Shown in pieces: positions 39,066 to 48,700 of a DNA stretch of 49,449 bases. Both the position numbers and the translations under genes were made by a program. This stretch comes from PVC group bacterium (lineage in GTDB: Bacteria > Omnitrophota > Gorgyraeia > B26-G9). Each line of letters starts with the position of its first letter. Position 1 is the first letter of the stretch. The stretch lies in NCBI GenBank assembly GCA_024231215.1, contig JAAEQR010000299.1, positions 1-49,449 of the forward strand, read 5' to 3'. Under the pieces are notes generated by a model that had not been told where the DNA came from, ran no database searches, and saw nothing but the letters and a program-made list of their open reading frames with translations.

Positions 39066-40088
39066 GTGAAAGAACCTACAATTTATTTCTCTGATTCAGT
39101 CCCAAGTAAATGGGTGGACGCGGATTATGCCTTGAACCCAAGAGAAATCTTGAGCTTAGATAGGATAGTATATGGTGTGGTCCGACATAAAGCAGTGCTT
39201 CAAAAATGGCTTCCTACCGTAGCCGTTCCGAAAGGAATGTTACAACGTGAACTCTCAATAGCTCAAGAACTTAACGAGCCTATTTTTACCAGAGATTTCA
39301 TGAAAGAAGATATTGACGAAGTTCGCAAATCAGCAATTACCTACACGTTAGCTGCAATGCACAAAGACTTCAGGATAAACATGATTGACATCGACGCTTC
39401 AAGAAATCAAAATTACTACAATCAGACAATTGAAGCATTGAATGTTAGAGAAGCTGCATTAACTCTTACTGACTATAAAGAAAGAGTTTTATACAGAGGT
39501 TATGATATCTTGGACAAAGCAAAAACCGCTGGTAACAAACAAGGTTTAATCGATACTAACGTAAAGGGCTTAATAAACCCTCCTACTGCGGCTGGAACAA
39601 TTAATTCATTCGCTGCGGCTGGTGATAACGCTGGTATTGATAGTGCAGGTGATGGTCCTTTATCAATTGGTGCGGCTATGGCTTCACTAATAGCTGATGA
39701 GGCTTATGGACCTTATGTGTTCCAAATGACCCCTGATGTCTATGGACAATTAGCTCAGAACTTTAATTCAACGACCCACATTAGCGATATTGAAAGAATG
39801 CACGCAATGATCGATTTGGATGGTAATAAAATCCTTGAGGGATTAGATTCCACCAAATATTTGATCGCATTAGAAGCTGTCGCTGATAACGGTTCAATGT
39901 TGATGTTCCAGAGAAAGACTCCTGCAGGCGAACCTACCGCTGTTGTGTTAGAATCATACCCCGTTGCGCATTACCCAACTCAACATAGTTCTTTAGGCAT
40001 TAAAGGAAAAATATTATGGATGGGATGTGCTGCGACAATGCGACCAGACTTTTTTACGCTGGAAACTGCTGTGGATTTAATAGCGTAA
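39066..40088 (+). CDS. Major capsid protein, HK97 fold
   Basis: 340 residues, GTG start with GGTGA six bases upstream. Helix-rich N-arm, then the spine and P-domain; DIDASRNQNYYNQTIEALN and LIADEAYGPYVFQMTP near 225 are family-like, and the end (SSLGIKGKILWMGCAATMRP) resembles encapsulin-type capsid proteins. Such proteins assemble the icosahedral shell on the scaffold. Ends in a strong T-run terminator; the protein is presumably the most abundant product. Confidence 0.85.
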   Translation: MKEPTIYFSDSVPSKWVDADYALNPREILSLDRIVYGVVRHKAVLQKWLPTVAVPKGMLQRELSIAQELNEPIFTRDFMKEDIDEVRKSAITYTLAAMHKDFRINMIDIDASRNQNYYNQTIEALNVREAALTLTDYKERVLYRGYDILDKAKTAGNKQGLIDTNVKGLINPPTAAGTINSFAAAGDNAGIDSAGDGPLSIGAAMASLIADEAYGPYVFQMTPDVYGQLAQNFNSTTHISDIERMHAMIDLDGNKILEGLDSTKYLIALEAVADNGSMLMFQRKTPAGEPTAVVLESYPVAHYPTQHSSLGIKGKILWMGCAATMRPDFFTLETAVDLIA

Positions 40089-40096
40089 TCAATAAT

Positions 40097-40117
40097 AAAT
40101 TTTTATTTTTTTTTTAA
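40097..40117 (+). terminator. Oligo-T terminator after the capsid gene
   Basis: TTTTTATTTTTTTTTT directly follows the stop codon, without a stem, marking the end of the head transcript. Confidence 0.5.
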
Positions 40118-40125
40118 TTTTATAT

Positions 40126-40136
40126 CTTTTTATACC
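40126..40136 (+). promoter_or_regulatory. Possible TATA promoter for the connector genes
   Basis: CTTTTTATACC lies about 35-40 bases upstream of the ATG at 40170, after the terminator. A separate tail-gene transcript would start nearby. The AT-rich background limits confidence. Confidence 0.35.
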
Positions 40137-40169
40137 TTTTAATAAAATATAATATTTTAAGTGATAAAA

Positions 40170-40508
40170 ATGGCAAATTACGCTGATCGATCAGACGCTG
40201 AGGCTACAGTAGGCATGCAATTTTCCGATAACACGCGTCCCACTATAGACCATGCGGATAACCTATTAGACCTTTGTACTGGTATAATTAATGGTATCAT
40301 GAAAGTTACCGCAAACATTGTTGATTCTTATGGTTATTTGAAAGCCGTGGAATTACGATTGTTCTGGAAGTATATAAATAATATTTTGGCGTTATCAGAG
40401 CCGAATTTATATGAATACATGAAACCTGATCTCGAAGAAGACGATCTAAAACTAATTAGAATGACCTATGATAAATGGACGTCTTTAAGTTGGGATATAG
40501 GACAATAA
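40170..40508 (+). CDS. Head-tail connector (adaptor) protein
   Basis: 112 residues from the ATG at 40170 (MANYADRSDAEATVG); a GTG at 40161 lies in its ribosome-binding region. All-helical with HADNLLDLCTGIINGIM and a C-terminal DKWTSLSWDIGQ. Size and place after the capsid gene match gp6/gp15-type adaptors that ring the portal. Assignment mainly by position. Confidence 0.6.
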   Translation: MANYADRSDAEATVGMQFSDNTRPTIDHADNLLDLCTGIINGIMKVTANIVDSYGYLKAVELRLFWKYINNILALSEPNLYEYMKPDLEEDDLKLIRMTYDKWTSLSWDIGQ

Positions 40509-40509
40509 T

Positions 40510-41160
40510 ATGGCATATAGGAGACGAATTAATAATCCACGACAAGAACCCAACGATATCTGTTGGATTTTTATTAGTGATAAAGGAGCGGGTTATTTTA
40601 ATTGGTTAAAAGAAGAAGATAAGGACGAATACCTCGACATGTTGAACGATATAGGTGTTTTAATGAGAAAAGTACATTCGTGGATTTATGCTCGTAGGAT
40701 GGATTATGGTGTGTTAAAATACATACCTTCAAAAACGGGTGCTTTACGTGAAAACTACGCGAGCTCTTTAGAGGCTAAAAACCAAATATTACCACGAGCA
40801 ACACCACGTGGGTTGAAAGATTTGGTATTAAGGATAGGATATTACACGACTTTAAAATATGCTGAATATGTAAAAAAATTACCAACAAAGAGCCTATCTC
40901 ATGGTCGTGGTGGTAAAAATCCTGATAAATTTGGTTATGTTGGTAAAAAAGAGAAAGTGGAATTAAAAGATAAACACGCAGAAGTTAATTTTGAAAAAAA
41001 ATCGTCAGACGCTTTAAGAAAGATAGCACAATTAAACACGAGAAGAATGATGAATATATTAGCAAACACATGGGGTTGGACACCTCAAGAAGTAAGATGG
41101 TTATTTAAAACAAAAGATTTTGGATTTACAATGGGCTCAACGGCGGTGAAATATGGATAA
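40510..41160 (+). CDS. HK97 gp10-like neck/tail-completion protein
   Basis: 216 residues. SKTGALRENYASS near 80 and YTTLKYAEYVKKLP near 118 are the familiar pattern of gp10-type proteins, which close the neck between head and tail. The C-terminus is basic and helical. TAATG overlap with the next gene. Confidence 0.65.
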   Translation: MAYRRRINNPRQEPNDICWIFISDKGAGYFNWLKEEDKDEYLDMLNDIGVLMRKVHSWIYARRMDYGVLKYIPSKTGALRENYASSLEAKNQILPRATPRGLKDLVLRIGYYTTLKYAEYVKKLPTKSLSHGRGGKNPDKFGYVGKKEKVELKDKHAEVNFEKKSSDALRKIAQLNTRRMMNILANTWGWTPQEVRWLFKTKDFGFTMGSTAVKYG

Positions 41161-41564
41161 TGACAGACCCAACAACAATATTTGATAACGCATGGGATAC
41201 CAATATATGTGACAAACCGGCGATTATTAATAACGATATTAGTAATAGGCATTTATATAATAGAGTAGTCGCATTCGAATTTACCACAGTACAACACGAA
41301 TTAATGGGAATGTTATCCAGACAACATCTCAGTATTGATTCCTTTGAGGCATATGATATATGGATAATCTCTCATACATCAGAAGCAGATTTAATGAACA
41401 TGATAACTGCATTTGAGAAGGTTTGTGCACAATACACACCTGTTGAAGGTGAGGAGAATATCATACAATGGGATGGTGGAGAAGCTATTCATTTTAATGG
41501 CGTTCGTTTTGAAGTACAAATGCGATTATTCTTGCGAAAAAGTGGAATGGTCGCATACACATAA
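41160..41564 (+). CDS. Tail terminator-like protein
   Basis: 134 residues, alpha/beta, with a strand pattern NRVVAFEFTTVQHELM and FEVQMRLFLRK. Position directly before the tail tube gene matches tail terminators, which cap the tube and join it to the head. No sequence family recognised. Confidence 0.5.
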   Translation: MTDPTTIFDNAWDTNICDKPAIINNDISNRHLYNRVVAFEFTTVQHELMGMLSRQHLSIDSFEAYDIWIISHTSEADLMNMITAFEKVCAQYTPVEGEENIIQWDGGEAIHFNGVRFEVQMRLFLRKSGMVAYT

Positions 41565-41567
41565 TTT

Positions 41568-41625
41568 TAATTTTTTTAATAAACATTTCTTTTAATATTG
41601 TATAAAAATATATAATTTAAAAAGG
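41568..41625 (+). promoter_or_regulatory. T-run terminator and TATA promoter before the tail tube gene
   Basis: A T-run at 41572-41578 is followed by TTGTATAAAAATATATAA (41599-41616), a TATA-like stretch, and by AAAGGTAAAAAAATAAAATG as leader. The tail tube gene probably has its own strong transcript. Confidence 0.4.
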
Positions 41626-41637
41626 TAAAAAAATAAA

Positions 41638-43185
41638 ATGTCAGAAAATTGGTATAACGAAATTGACCAAAGAATGTTCATGATACCCGAACGTGACGAT
41701 GACGGCGACGCACAATATGGTGAATATTACGACCCCGAAGCCGATCATTCTGCTTGGGCTGCAGTATCTGCCACATTCCCCCATGCAATACCATTAAACA
41801 TAATTAAAGATTCTTTCGATTACGCAATACCCAGAATAATACAAGAAAAATTATTTGCTATCGGAGGTGGAAAACATCCTACTGCAATAGCTAATACAAA
41901 ACAAGAACCAGTAGATATAACTTTTGAAACGAGCATGCAATACTCAGTTTTTGCCGCATATGCTCTTGGTTCTGTTGCTTCAACTGGTACACAGGCTGAG
42001 GTTGTTGATATTACCTGTCTTGGAAAAGGCTCAATTACACAAGATAGTTATTTCCTAATAAATGGAATAGGAGTTGCTGGAGAAGAACATTGGGCAGTAT
42101 GGATGGATGTTAGTGGTGCTGGAGTAAAACCAGTGATAGCTGGAATAAACGCTGCTAATGTATTACAACTCGATTTTAGTGACGGACCTGTTGCAGATAC
42201 GCCTACGGCTACCGGTGACGCTCTGGTTACTCTTTTAGATGCTGCTGACGCTTACTTCGGTACACCAGTCAACACAGCTGGAGTTGTTAGAGTTACTGGA
42301 GCAAGTGCTGGAGCAGTTAGAGACGCGCGTGATAGTGGCGCTGTACCGAGTGGTATTACGTTCTCAGTTGTTACACAAGGAGCAAATACCCACACAGTAT
42401 CAGAAGAAGTAATAGGAGTATTACCATCGTTCACATTACATATCGAACAGCAAAATAGAAACGATCCAGGAGTAGCAGGCGCGGGAGAGGATATAGTGAT
42501 CGATTTATTTGGATGTGTTGTAGATTCTTACGAACTATCTGTTGATTACGAAAGCGGTATTGTAAAGGAAGCATTAACAATTAAATGTCCACATTATTCA
42601 ACTGGAGTAGTTTTAACCAATCCACCGCCTTATGCTGAGACAGTAGAACCTCATACATGGGCTAATATAATTGAGACGGATAATAATTGCCTGTTACAAG
42701 AAGGAGCAACATCCACTGTAAACGGTTCAAACGATAAAACACCAACATCAGTAAATTCTATAAAATTAACAATTGCCAATAATGTTTCATTCAAACAAGA
42801 TATAGGATATAGATATGGTAGATATCATTTGTCAGCAAAGAGAGATGTTTCATTAAATATAGTTGGTTTTTCAGAAAACAGAGACACGCTCGATTATCAT
42901 TTAGATACATGGGATAATGCTAACCAACGGTATAGCACGGCAAGCGGAAGATTGAATTCCACATTAAAATTACAACGCGACGCAACTTACGATTTTATTA
43001 ATATCCATATATATAATTGGTTACTTGAAGAACACAATCATAGTATAGTTTCCATAGATGATGGAATAAAAGGAGTCGATATAACATTGACAGGCGCAAC
43101 ACCAGATTCAAACAGACGGCTCATAGACTCGTTCACAATCGTAGATTATTTAGCTGATACATGTTATCAAAAATCATTCTCATAA
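41638..43185 (+). CDS. Major tail tube protein with inserted domain
   Basis: 515 residues. The tube core is split: the N-terminal part (to about residue 125) and the C-terminal part (from about 260, with PSFTLHIEQQNRND, CVVDSYELSVDYESGIVKEALTI) are typical tail-tube strands. Between them is an Ala/Gly/Thr-rich beta domain of some 140 residues that looks like an Ig or surface insertion. The protein stacks as hexamers to make the tail tube. The leader suits high expression. Confidence 0.7.
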   Translation: MSENWYNEIDQRMFMIPERDDDGDAQYGEYYDPEADHSAWAAVSATFPHAIPLNIIKDSFDYAIPRIIQEKLFAIGGGKHPTAIANTKQEPVDITFETSMQYSVFAAYALGSVASTGTQAEVVDITCLGKGSITQDSYFLINGIGVAGEEHWAVWMDVSGAGVKPVIAGINAANVLQLDFSDGPVADTPTATGDALVTLLDAADAYFGTPVNTAGVVRVTGASAGAVRDARDSGAVPSGITFSVVTQGANTHTVSEEVIGVLPSFTLHIEQQNRNDPGVAGAGEDIVIDLFGCVVDSYELSVDYESGIVKEALTIKCPHYSTGVVLTNPPPYAETVEPHTWANIIETDNNCLLQEGATSTVNGSNDKTPTSVNSIKLTIANNVSFKQDIGYRYGRYHLSAKRDVSLNIVGFSENRDTLDYHLDTWDNANQRYSTASGRLNSTLKLQRDATYDFINIHIYNWLLEEHNHSIVSIDDGIKGVDITLTGATPDSNRRLIDSFTIVDYLADTCYQKSFS

Positions 43186-43194
43186 GGTGATTAC

Positions 43195-43437
43195 ATGAAT
43201 GTAAAAGGTATAGAATATGAAGTCAAATCCAGTGTAAGAATTGGTACTTTGGAAAAATATCAAGACGACCCTTCCATAAAAAACCAAATTTTACTCATAC
43301 AGGATATTCTCAGTCCTTCCCCATCTATAGAAGAAGTAAGAGAGATGGATACGGAAGATTTTGGGAACGTCATGGTGGAATTTGGTAGAGTATCACAAAA
43401 CAAAAACGCTGAGTACAAAAAAAAACTTTCAATTTAG
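43195..43437 (+). CDS. Tail assembly chaperone (G-like)
   Basis: 80 residues, just before the second chaperone frame and the tape measure gene. It ends in a run AAAAAAAAA (43417-43425) just upstream of the stop. A -1 slip on A-AAA-AAA would fuse 77 of its residues to the next frame (GT-like). GGTGA lies seven bases before the ATG. Confidence 0.7.
   Translation: MNVKGIEYEVKSSVRIGTLEKYQDDPSIKNQILLIQDILSPSPSIEEVREMDTEDFGNVMVEFGRVSQNKNAEYKKKLSI
43417..43425 (+). other. Slippery A9 run for -1 frameshifting
   Basis: Zero-frame codons AAA AAA AAA follow TAC; the heptamer A AAA AAA at 43419-43425 permits a -1 slip of both tRNAs. The -1 frame is open from there to 43646. Confidence 0.6.
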
Positions 43438-43646
43438 TGCGCGGAATTGTGGACAGAGGGTTGAATATTGAAGTGTCTAAAGCCATTTTAATGTCTCATT
43501 ACCATCAACCAATGTCAGAAATTGAAAGAATGTCGCTCGATGATGTCATGTTTTTTATGTCGTTAAAAAGTGCTGAAGATCAATTCGAACAACAGGAAAT
43601 GAAAAAAGCGAATAATAAATCAAATATAAAAATACCCAAATTTTAA
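43437..43646 (+). CDS. Second tail chaperone frame (T-like), reached by -1 frameshift
   Basis: 69 residues if begun at the GTG at 43437, which overlaps the previous stop TAG. More likely it is read as a fusion from the upstream frame, giving 150 residues in total (77 + 73). The sequence SKAILMSHYHQPMSEIERM is helical, as in T-type chaperone domains. The fusion chaperones the tape measure protein during tail assembly. A small amount of separate product is possible. Confidence 0.6.
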   Translation: MRGIVDRGLNIEVSKAILMSHYHQPMSEIERMSLDDVMFFMSLKSAEDQFEQQEMKKANNKSNIKIPKF

Positions 43647-43650
43647 GATA

Positions 43651-45309
43651 ATGTCAAATCCATCAGAGAGTTTCGGAGGTTATAGATTAGGTAAACCATC
43701 TGGAAAAGGAAATACACGAAAATGGTATTCAAAAGGCAGAAAGGGTGCTGCTGACACAAAACGGGTAATAAAGGCAATTGGTCCGTTAGTGAAGGGATTG
43801 ATTGAACAGGATGCTAAAACCAAAAGATTAAATAAAAGATTAGAAGCTCTGAATAAGATAGCTACAAAATTAGCTACCACTTTCATGAGTATTGAACGCA
43901 GTTCAAAGGGTGTAATAAAAACATCCGACCAAATGTCTAATCAGTTTAAAAAACAATCTTCAATAAAAAAGAGTCATGGTTTAGATTTATCACCAATACC
44001 ATTACCAAAAACAGCACCAGACATACCATCAAGTGTAACAAGAATAATGGATGAAATGGTTGCCATGCAGACACGGTATGCAAAAGAACCTTTAAATATA
44101 TTAGCACCTTCAACCCCATCATCTATTGCTACTCCTTTCGAATATCCAGATTTACCACCTCCTACTATTGATACCCCCGAAGTAGATGATATGGGACCTG
44201 AATTACCATCTACTTTATCTAATCTAACAGGTGGTATGCCAGAGGGTATGATAGGTGTTTTACAAGAAATAATGCAAGGTGGTATGGGTGCTGCTGTGTC
44301 ATTTGGTGGAGGAGGACCTGATGGAGGACCTGATGAACCTGTTGGTTCAACATATCCCACATTAGCAGAAATCATGGCGGGACCGACATCTCCTGTAGGG
44401 ATTGGCGGACCACTTGGTTTAGCTCCAGAAGATGATAATATGGGTCAAGCACATAGTGCTTTTTCTTCTTTTGGTGATAGAGTGAAAGAATTATTTGGTA
44501 AAAACAGTTCTGTCGGTAAAGGCATGAAGGATATGGGAAAGGGCGCTGGTATGGCTTTTGGTATGTTCGGGATGCTACTCGATAAATTAGGTGTCATGGA
44601 ACCAATATTAGACATTATCGGAATAATCTTTGAGGTAATAGGCGGGGCGTTGATGCAGGCTTTATTACCAGCTTTACAAGTATTATTTGACGTCATATCT
44701 TCACCAGAATTTTTAGAGGTGTTAATGCAGATAGGAGAGGTTTTAGGTGCTATATTAGTTCCTATAATCATGATATTTGCAAGCCTATTAGAAGCTGTTG
44801 CACCATTATTATTAATAGTCGCAAAAGTATTCGCGGCTGTATTAGTACCTATAGTTGAGGCGTTCGCACCAGTATTTGAATCGTTAGGTCCGTTGTTTAA
44901 AGAGATAGTGGCGTTTATAAAACCTTTAATACCAGTAATAAAAATAGTCGCTTGGGTCATAGGAAAGGTTCTTGCTTTTGCTTTTATAATAATAGCGAAT
45001 ATTATAATAATGATAGTGAATATTATATTAATGATAATAAATGCGGTCGCTTGGCTCTTTGGCATGGCACCAATTTCCCTTTTTACTCCATTAGCATTAC
45101 CAGCATTAGCAGAAGGTGGTATAGTTACGAGACCAACGGTTGCCATGATTGGAGAAGCTGGTCCAGAAGCAGTTGTCCCATTAGACAAAGCTGGTGGTGG
45201 GATGGGTGATAATGAATTTTACTTTATAGAGATGAACGATAAATTAGGCTCATTAGTTCATATACAAAATAAACAAACACGAAGATTACAGAAAAGGAGA
45301 TTAGGATAA
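43651..45309 (+). CDS. Tape measure protein
   Basis: 552 residues. N-terminal basic and helical, Pro/Gly-rich middle (about 125-270), then a hydrophobic stretch of several transmembrane-like helices (about 300-480), and the signature ALAEGGIVTRPTVAMIGEAG followed by PEAVVPLD close to the end. This motif is the classic end of siphovirus tape measures, which set tail length and enter the membrane at infection. At about 1.5 angstroms per residue the tail would be about 80 nm (estimate). Confidence 0.85.
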   Translation: MSNPSESFGGYRLGKPSGKGNTRKWYSKGRKGAADTKRVIKAIGPLVKGLIEQDAKTKRLNKRLEALNKIATKLATTFMSIERSSKGVIKTSDQMSNQFKKQSSIKKSHGLDLSPIPLPKTAPDIPSSVTRIMDEMVAMQTRYAKEPLNILAPSTPSSIATPFEYPDLPPPTIDTPEVDDMGPELPSTLSNLTGGMPEGMIGVLQEIMQGGMGAAVSFGGGGPDGGPDEPVGSTYPTLAEIMAGPTSPVGIGGPLGLAPEDDNMGQAHSAFSSFGDRVKELFGKNSSVGKGMKDMGKGAGMAFGMFGMLLDKLGVMEPILDIIGIIFEVIGGALMQALLPALQVLFDVISSPEFLEVLMQIGEVLGAILVPIIMIFASLLEAVAPLLLIVAKVFAAVLVPIVEAFAPVFESLGPLFKEIVAFIKPLIPVIKIVAWVIGKVLAFAFIIIANIIIMIVNIILMIINAVAWLFGMAPISLFTPLALPALAEGGIVTRPTVAMIGEAGPEAVVPLDKAGGGMGDNEFYFIEMNDKLGSLVHIQNKQTRRLQKRRLG

Positions 45310-45743
45310 TGGCAGATCATGTAGAATCAGATGCTTGGTTACATATTATTAATGGTGCTGATACCATAAGATTATATTGTGAGAAAGTTAAATGGAAATT
45401 AATGAAAAAAGGTCGTATAAAACATTTCGACGGTGGAATTAATTTAGGCATACCAGTTTTTAAACAATATGTTGTTTTGATAGCAGAAAAATTATGGGTC
45501 GATTCCAATACAAAAATTGACAATTATTTAAATTACCTCAACACGTGGCTTGATAGTGGTAGTGTGACGATAAAATTACAAAGAAAGGTGGCGGGGACTT
45601 TCCAAAAACTTGATGGAGTTAATACCTCGTTTCCCATGATGCTTAAGAATAGTTTAGGTGAAATAGAAAAAATAACCTTTGCTGATGGAGAATTCTATAC
45701 TATTTCTAAATTAATATTCGAACAAACGGGTGTGGCAAGCTAA
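45309..45743 (+). CDS. Distal tail-like protein
   Basis: 144 residues, beta-rich, between tape measure and hub genes where distal tail proteins are coded. DAWLHIINGADTIRLYCEKV and GINLGIPVFKQYVVLIAEKLW are the main stretches. No family recognised by sequence. TAATG overlap with the tape measure gene. Confidence 0.5.
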   Translation: MADHVESDAWLHIINGADTIRLYCEKVKWKLMKKGRIKHFDGGINLGIPVFKQYVVLIAEKLWVDSNTKIDNYLNYLNTWLDSGSVTIKLQRKVAGTFQKLDGVNTSFPMMLKNSLGEIEKITFADGEFYTISKLIFEQTGVAS

Positions 45744-45745
45744 AC

Positions 45746-48700
45746 ATGCCGATTTATAATTATGATAAGGAGAATGATGTTCAAAACGATAAATATCCTT
45801 TAAACACTCATTTAGTATTTGAGGTTTCAAGTTCGTTAATATATTTTGTGGACGCTTCAGATCCTACTATATTGCTTAAAACTACCGATGAAGGTGTAAC
45901 TGTAACAGTTGTTGACGTTATTGCGGGTGTTGGCACGTCTCGAACTAAGAATATTGCAAGAGCTTGGCACGATAGGGATAATAATTTAATTTATTTTGTT
46001 GATTGTGATTATGATAATGGAACATCTTATATTTGGTCATTAAACACTTCTACTGAAGCAGTAGTAGAGATAGCAAGTCTTCCAGCAGATATTTTTGATA
46101 TATGGATTTATGATGATAATTTATATTACGATTACTTTGCATCTTCTTACGATATTACTTCTACATATATAGAACCTGAAGGAGATGGTTCTACAGTAGA
46201 CTGGAATACATCAACAGGGTCAACTCATTATACTTTGATAGATGAAGGAGCAACACCAGCAACAGGGGATTATATTGAAACTGATGTTGCAGATGAGGAA
46301 GAGATAATAGAGTTTTATCCAAACTCGTTTGACATTACTGGATATGATTATTATATTAATGAAGGTGCTGCAAGTCAAATATACGAAATAGAAGCCAAAA
46401 TATATGCCGCTGGTGGTAAGGTTACCATCGACGGTAATTTAACTGGGATGACTGAACAAGAGATTGAAATAAATAAAACCAGTTCTGCTCATGAGTGGTA
46501 TTCTGCAGTTTTTTCTGGTCTGGACTTACAAGATACTGACATGGATAGTCTTGAATTAACCATAAACAATATATATTATGGTGGAAGTCATTTAAACGAA
46601 CAATTGAATTCATGGGCTAAAGCCAGTGATTTCGATGACCCTTACGGTGGAATTAGATGTATAATATGGGATGGAACATATTATCACGTCGTGGGTGGGT
46701 GGTACGATGATATGAGATGTGTTAAATACAATTCATCGTGGTCAAAACAATCAACCACTTCTAATTTACACCTCAAGAATCAAGGAGGGAGTTGGTATGG
46801 AGGTTGTTGGGATGGTACTTATTTCTATGTGACTGATGGAAGTTATACAATATATCAATATAATACTTCTTGGGTGGAACAAAATACATTTAGTGCTGGT
46901 TCATATCCAGCTTGTGCTGCAGGTATAGCTTTTGATGGTACTGATTTTTTTATAGGTGGATGTGATCAAAAAGTTAGAAGATATAATTCGTCTTTTATAG
47001 TCCAAGAAGTCATCAATACTTCTGGAGATGTTGATAATAACATATACCATATTAGTTATGATACTGTTCACGATGTATTTTGGTTATCAACAAATAACTA
47101 TGAATACATGTATGATAGTTCATGGAATCTTTTAGGTAGTTGGGATATATCCAGTTACCATGATGGAGTATGTGTAGTGTCAGATACTTATTGGTATAAT
47201 TGGTCAGCTTATAATATCAAACAACGAATAATGCCTTTTGCTGAGATTGCTACTTTAAGAGTAGAAGTAAAACATTATGGTAATACACAAACAGATTTAG
47301 TAATTAAAGAACACGGTGAAACCCCAGAGAGTGAAGACATGGGTAATATTACTGGTAGGAATTGGCGTTCTTCACAAATTGTTAATCACGACGACCAGTT
47401 CTGGTTTTTATGGAGATGGTCTGATGATGACGTGGAATTATGGAAATACGACATATCTACTACTACCTTTACTAATATGGAGGATTGTGGAGCTACAACA
47501 GAAATACCACCAGATCAACAAGGCGGTATTGCTTACGATGAGGACGATAGATTTTCATTCGTGTTGGGAACTGGTACAAAAGAAGTATCCACTATATTAG
47601 CAAAAGATGATTCTCTAATAGGTGGTGGAGATTATATAACATATTCAGCAATAGAAGTAGATTCAAAAGGTATTAGAACCGAAAAAGATTATTATATTTG
47701 GTTTGACCAGAATGGTGATGGGACTACTGAAGATCCAGCACCAGCAGATAAAACAGCAATATGGGTCGATATAAGTTCAGCTACTACAGACCAAAACGTT
47801 TCCGATGCTATAGAATCAGCAGTAGATGCAGTAACATTAATTGGATGTGATAATGCTGGTGGTCTTACATGTACACTAACAAATCATTATAATGGAAATG
47901 TTACTGATATAGCAGACGTTGATACTACCATGACATGTACCAAAGTAACAGATGGAGTAGATAACACTTATTATTATCACACTTACGATATTACTGGCGA
48001 TACTCTCACTAAAGGTGGAGAATATAACGCCGCATTAATGTTAAACAGAAATACTGACGCGTCAAACGATGTACCGTTTAATTTAGAAAAAGGTTTTCAT
48101 TTAACTGGTAGATATGTTTATCAGATTGATTCTGGTGGTAGAAATTTATGGAAAATATCAGATCTTAGTAACAGTGTAGCCGATGGAACAATTGTAGCCA
48201 TTACTGATAGTTATTTATTTATTAAACGAACATCCAACGATATAGAGTTATGGAAGTTTCAAGATTTCGCCGCATTTTTACTCGAAGTTGAAATGTTTCA
48301 TGCCGAACGTGATTATGCTACTGCTACCATCATGTATAGGAGTGATAAGTATTATTTAGAAGAAGGCATGTTCATTCAGATTATAGGCGAAACAACAAAT
48401 AGTATTGATGGTACAGTTACTGATGTGCAATTTGAAGGTTATGTACTCAAACCTGAAGACCTAAATGACGAAGCGGTAAACTTTAAAGTAGCCGATTTAG
48501 TTAATCCAGCACTTTATGACTTATTAAAATCATATTCTGGTGAGCTCACTGGTGATTCTGATGATTACCTTGACTTGATTATTCCAACGTTTAATTACAT
48601 ATCAAAAGGGGTGTTTGATGCTGGTCAGACTTTAGAAACAATATCATATTCATCAAATAAGGCGAATTTGGTATTAATGAATCAATTGGCTGTTGGTGAT

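Noticed and set aside
44445-45188. 247-residue antisense frame in the tape measure gene
   Set aside because: A shadow of the Ala/Ile-rich hydrophobic codons; the sense strand has the tape-measure signature.
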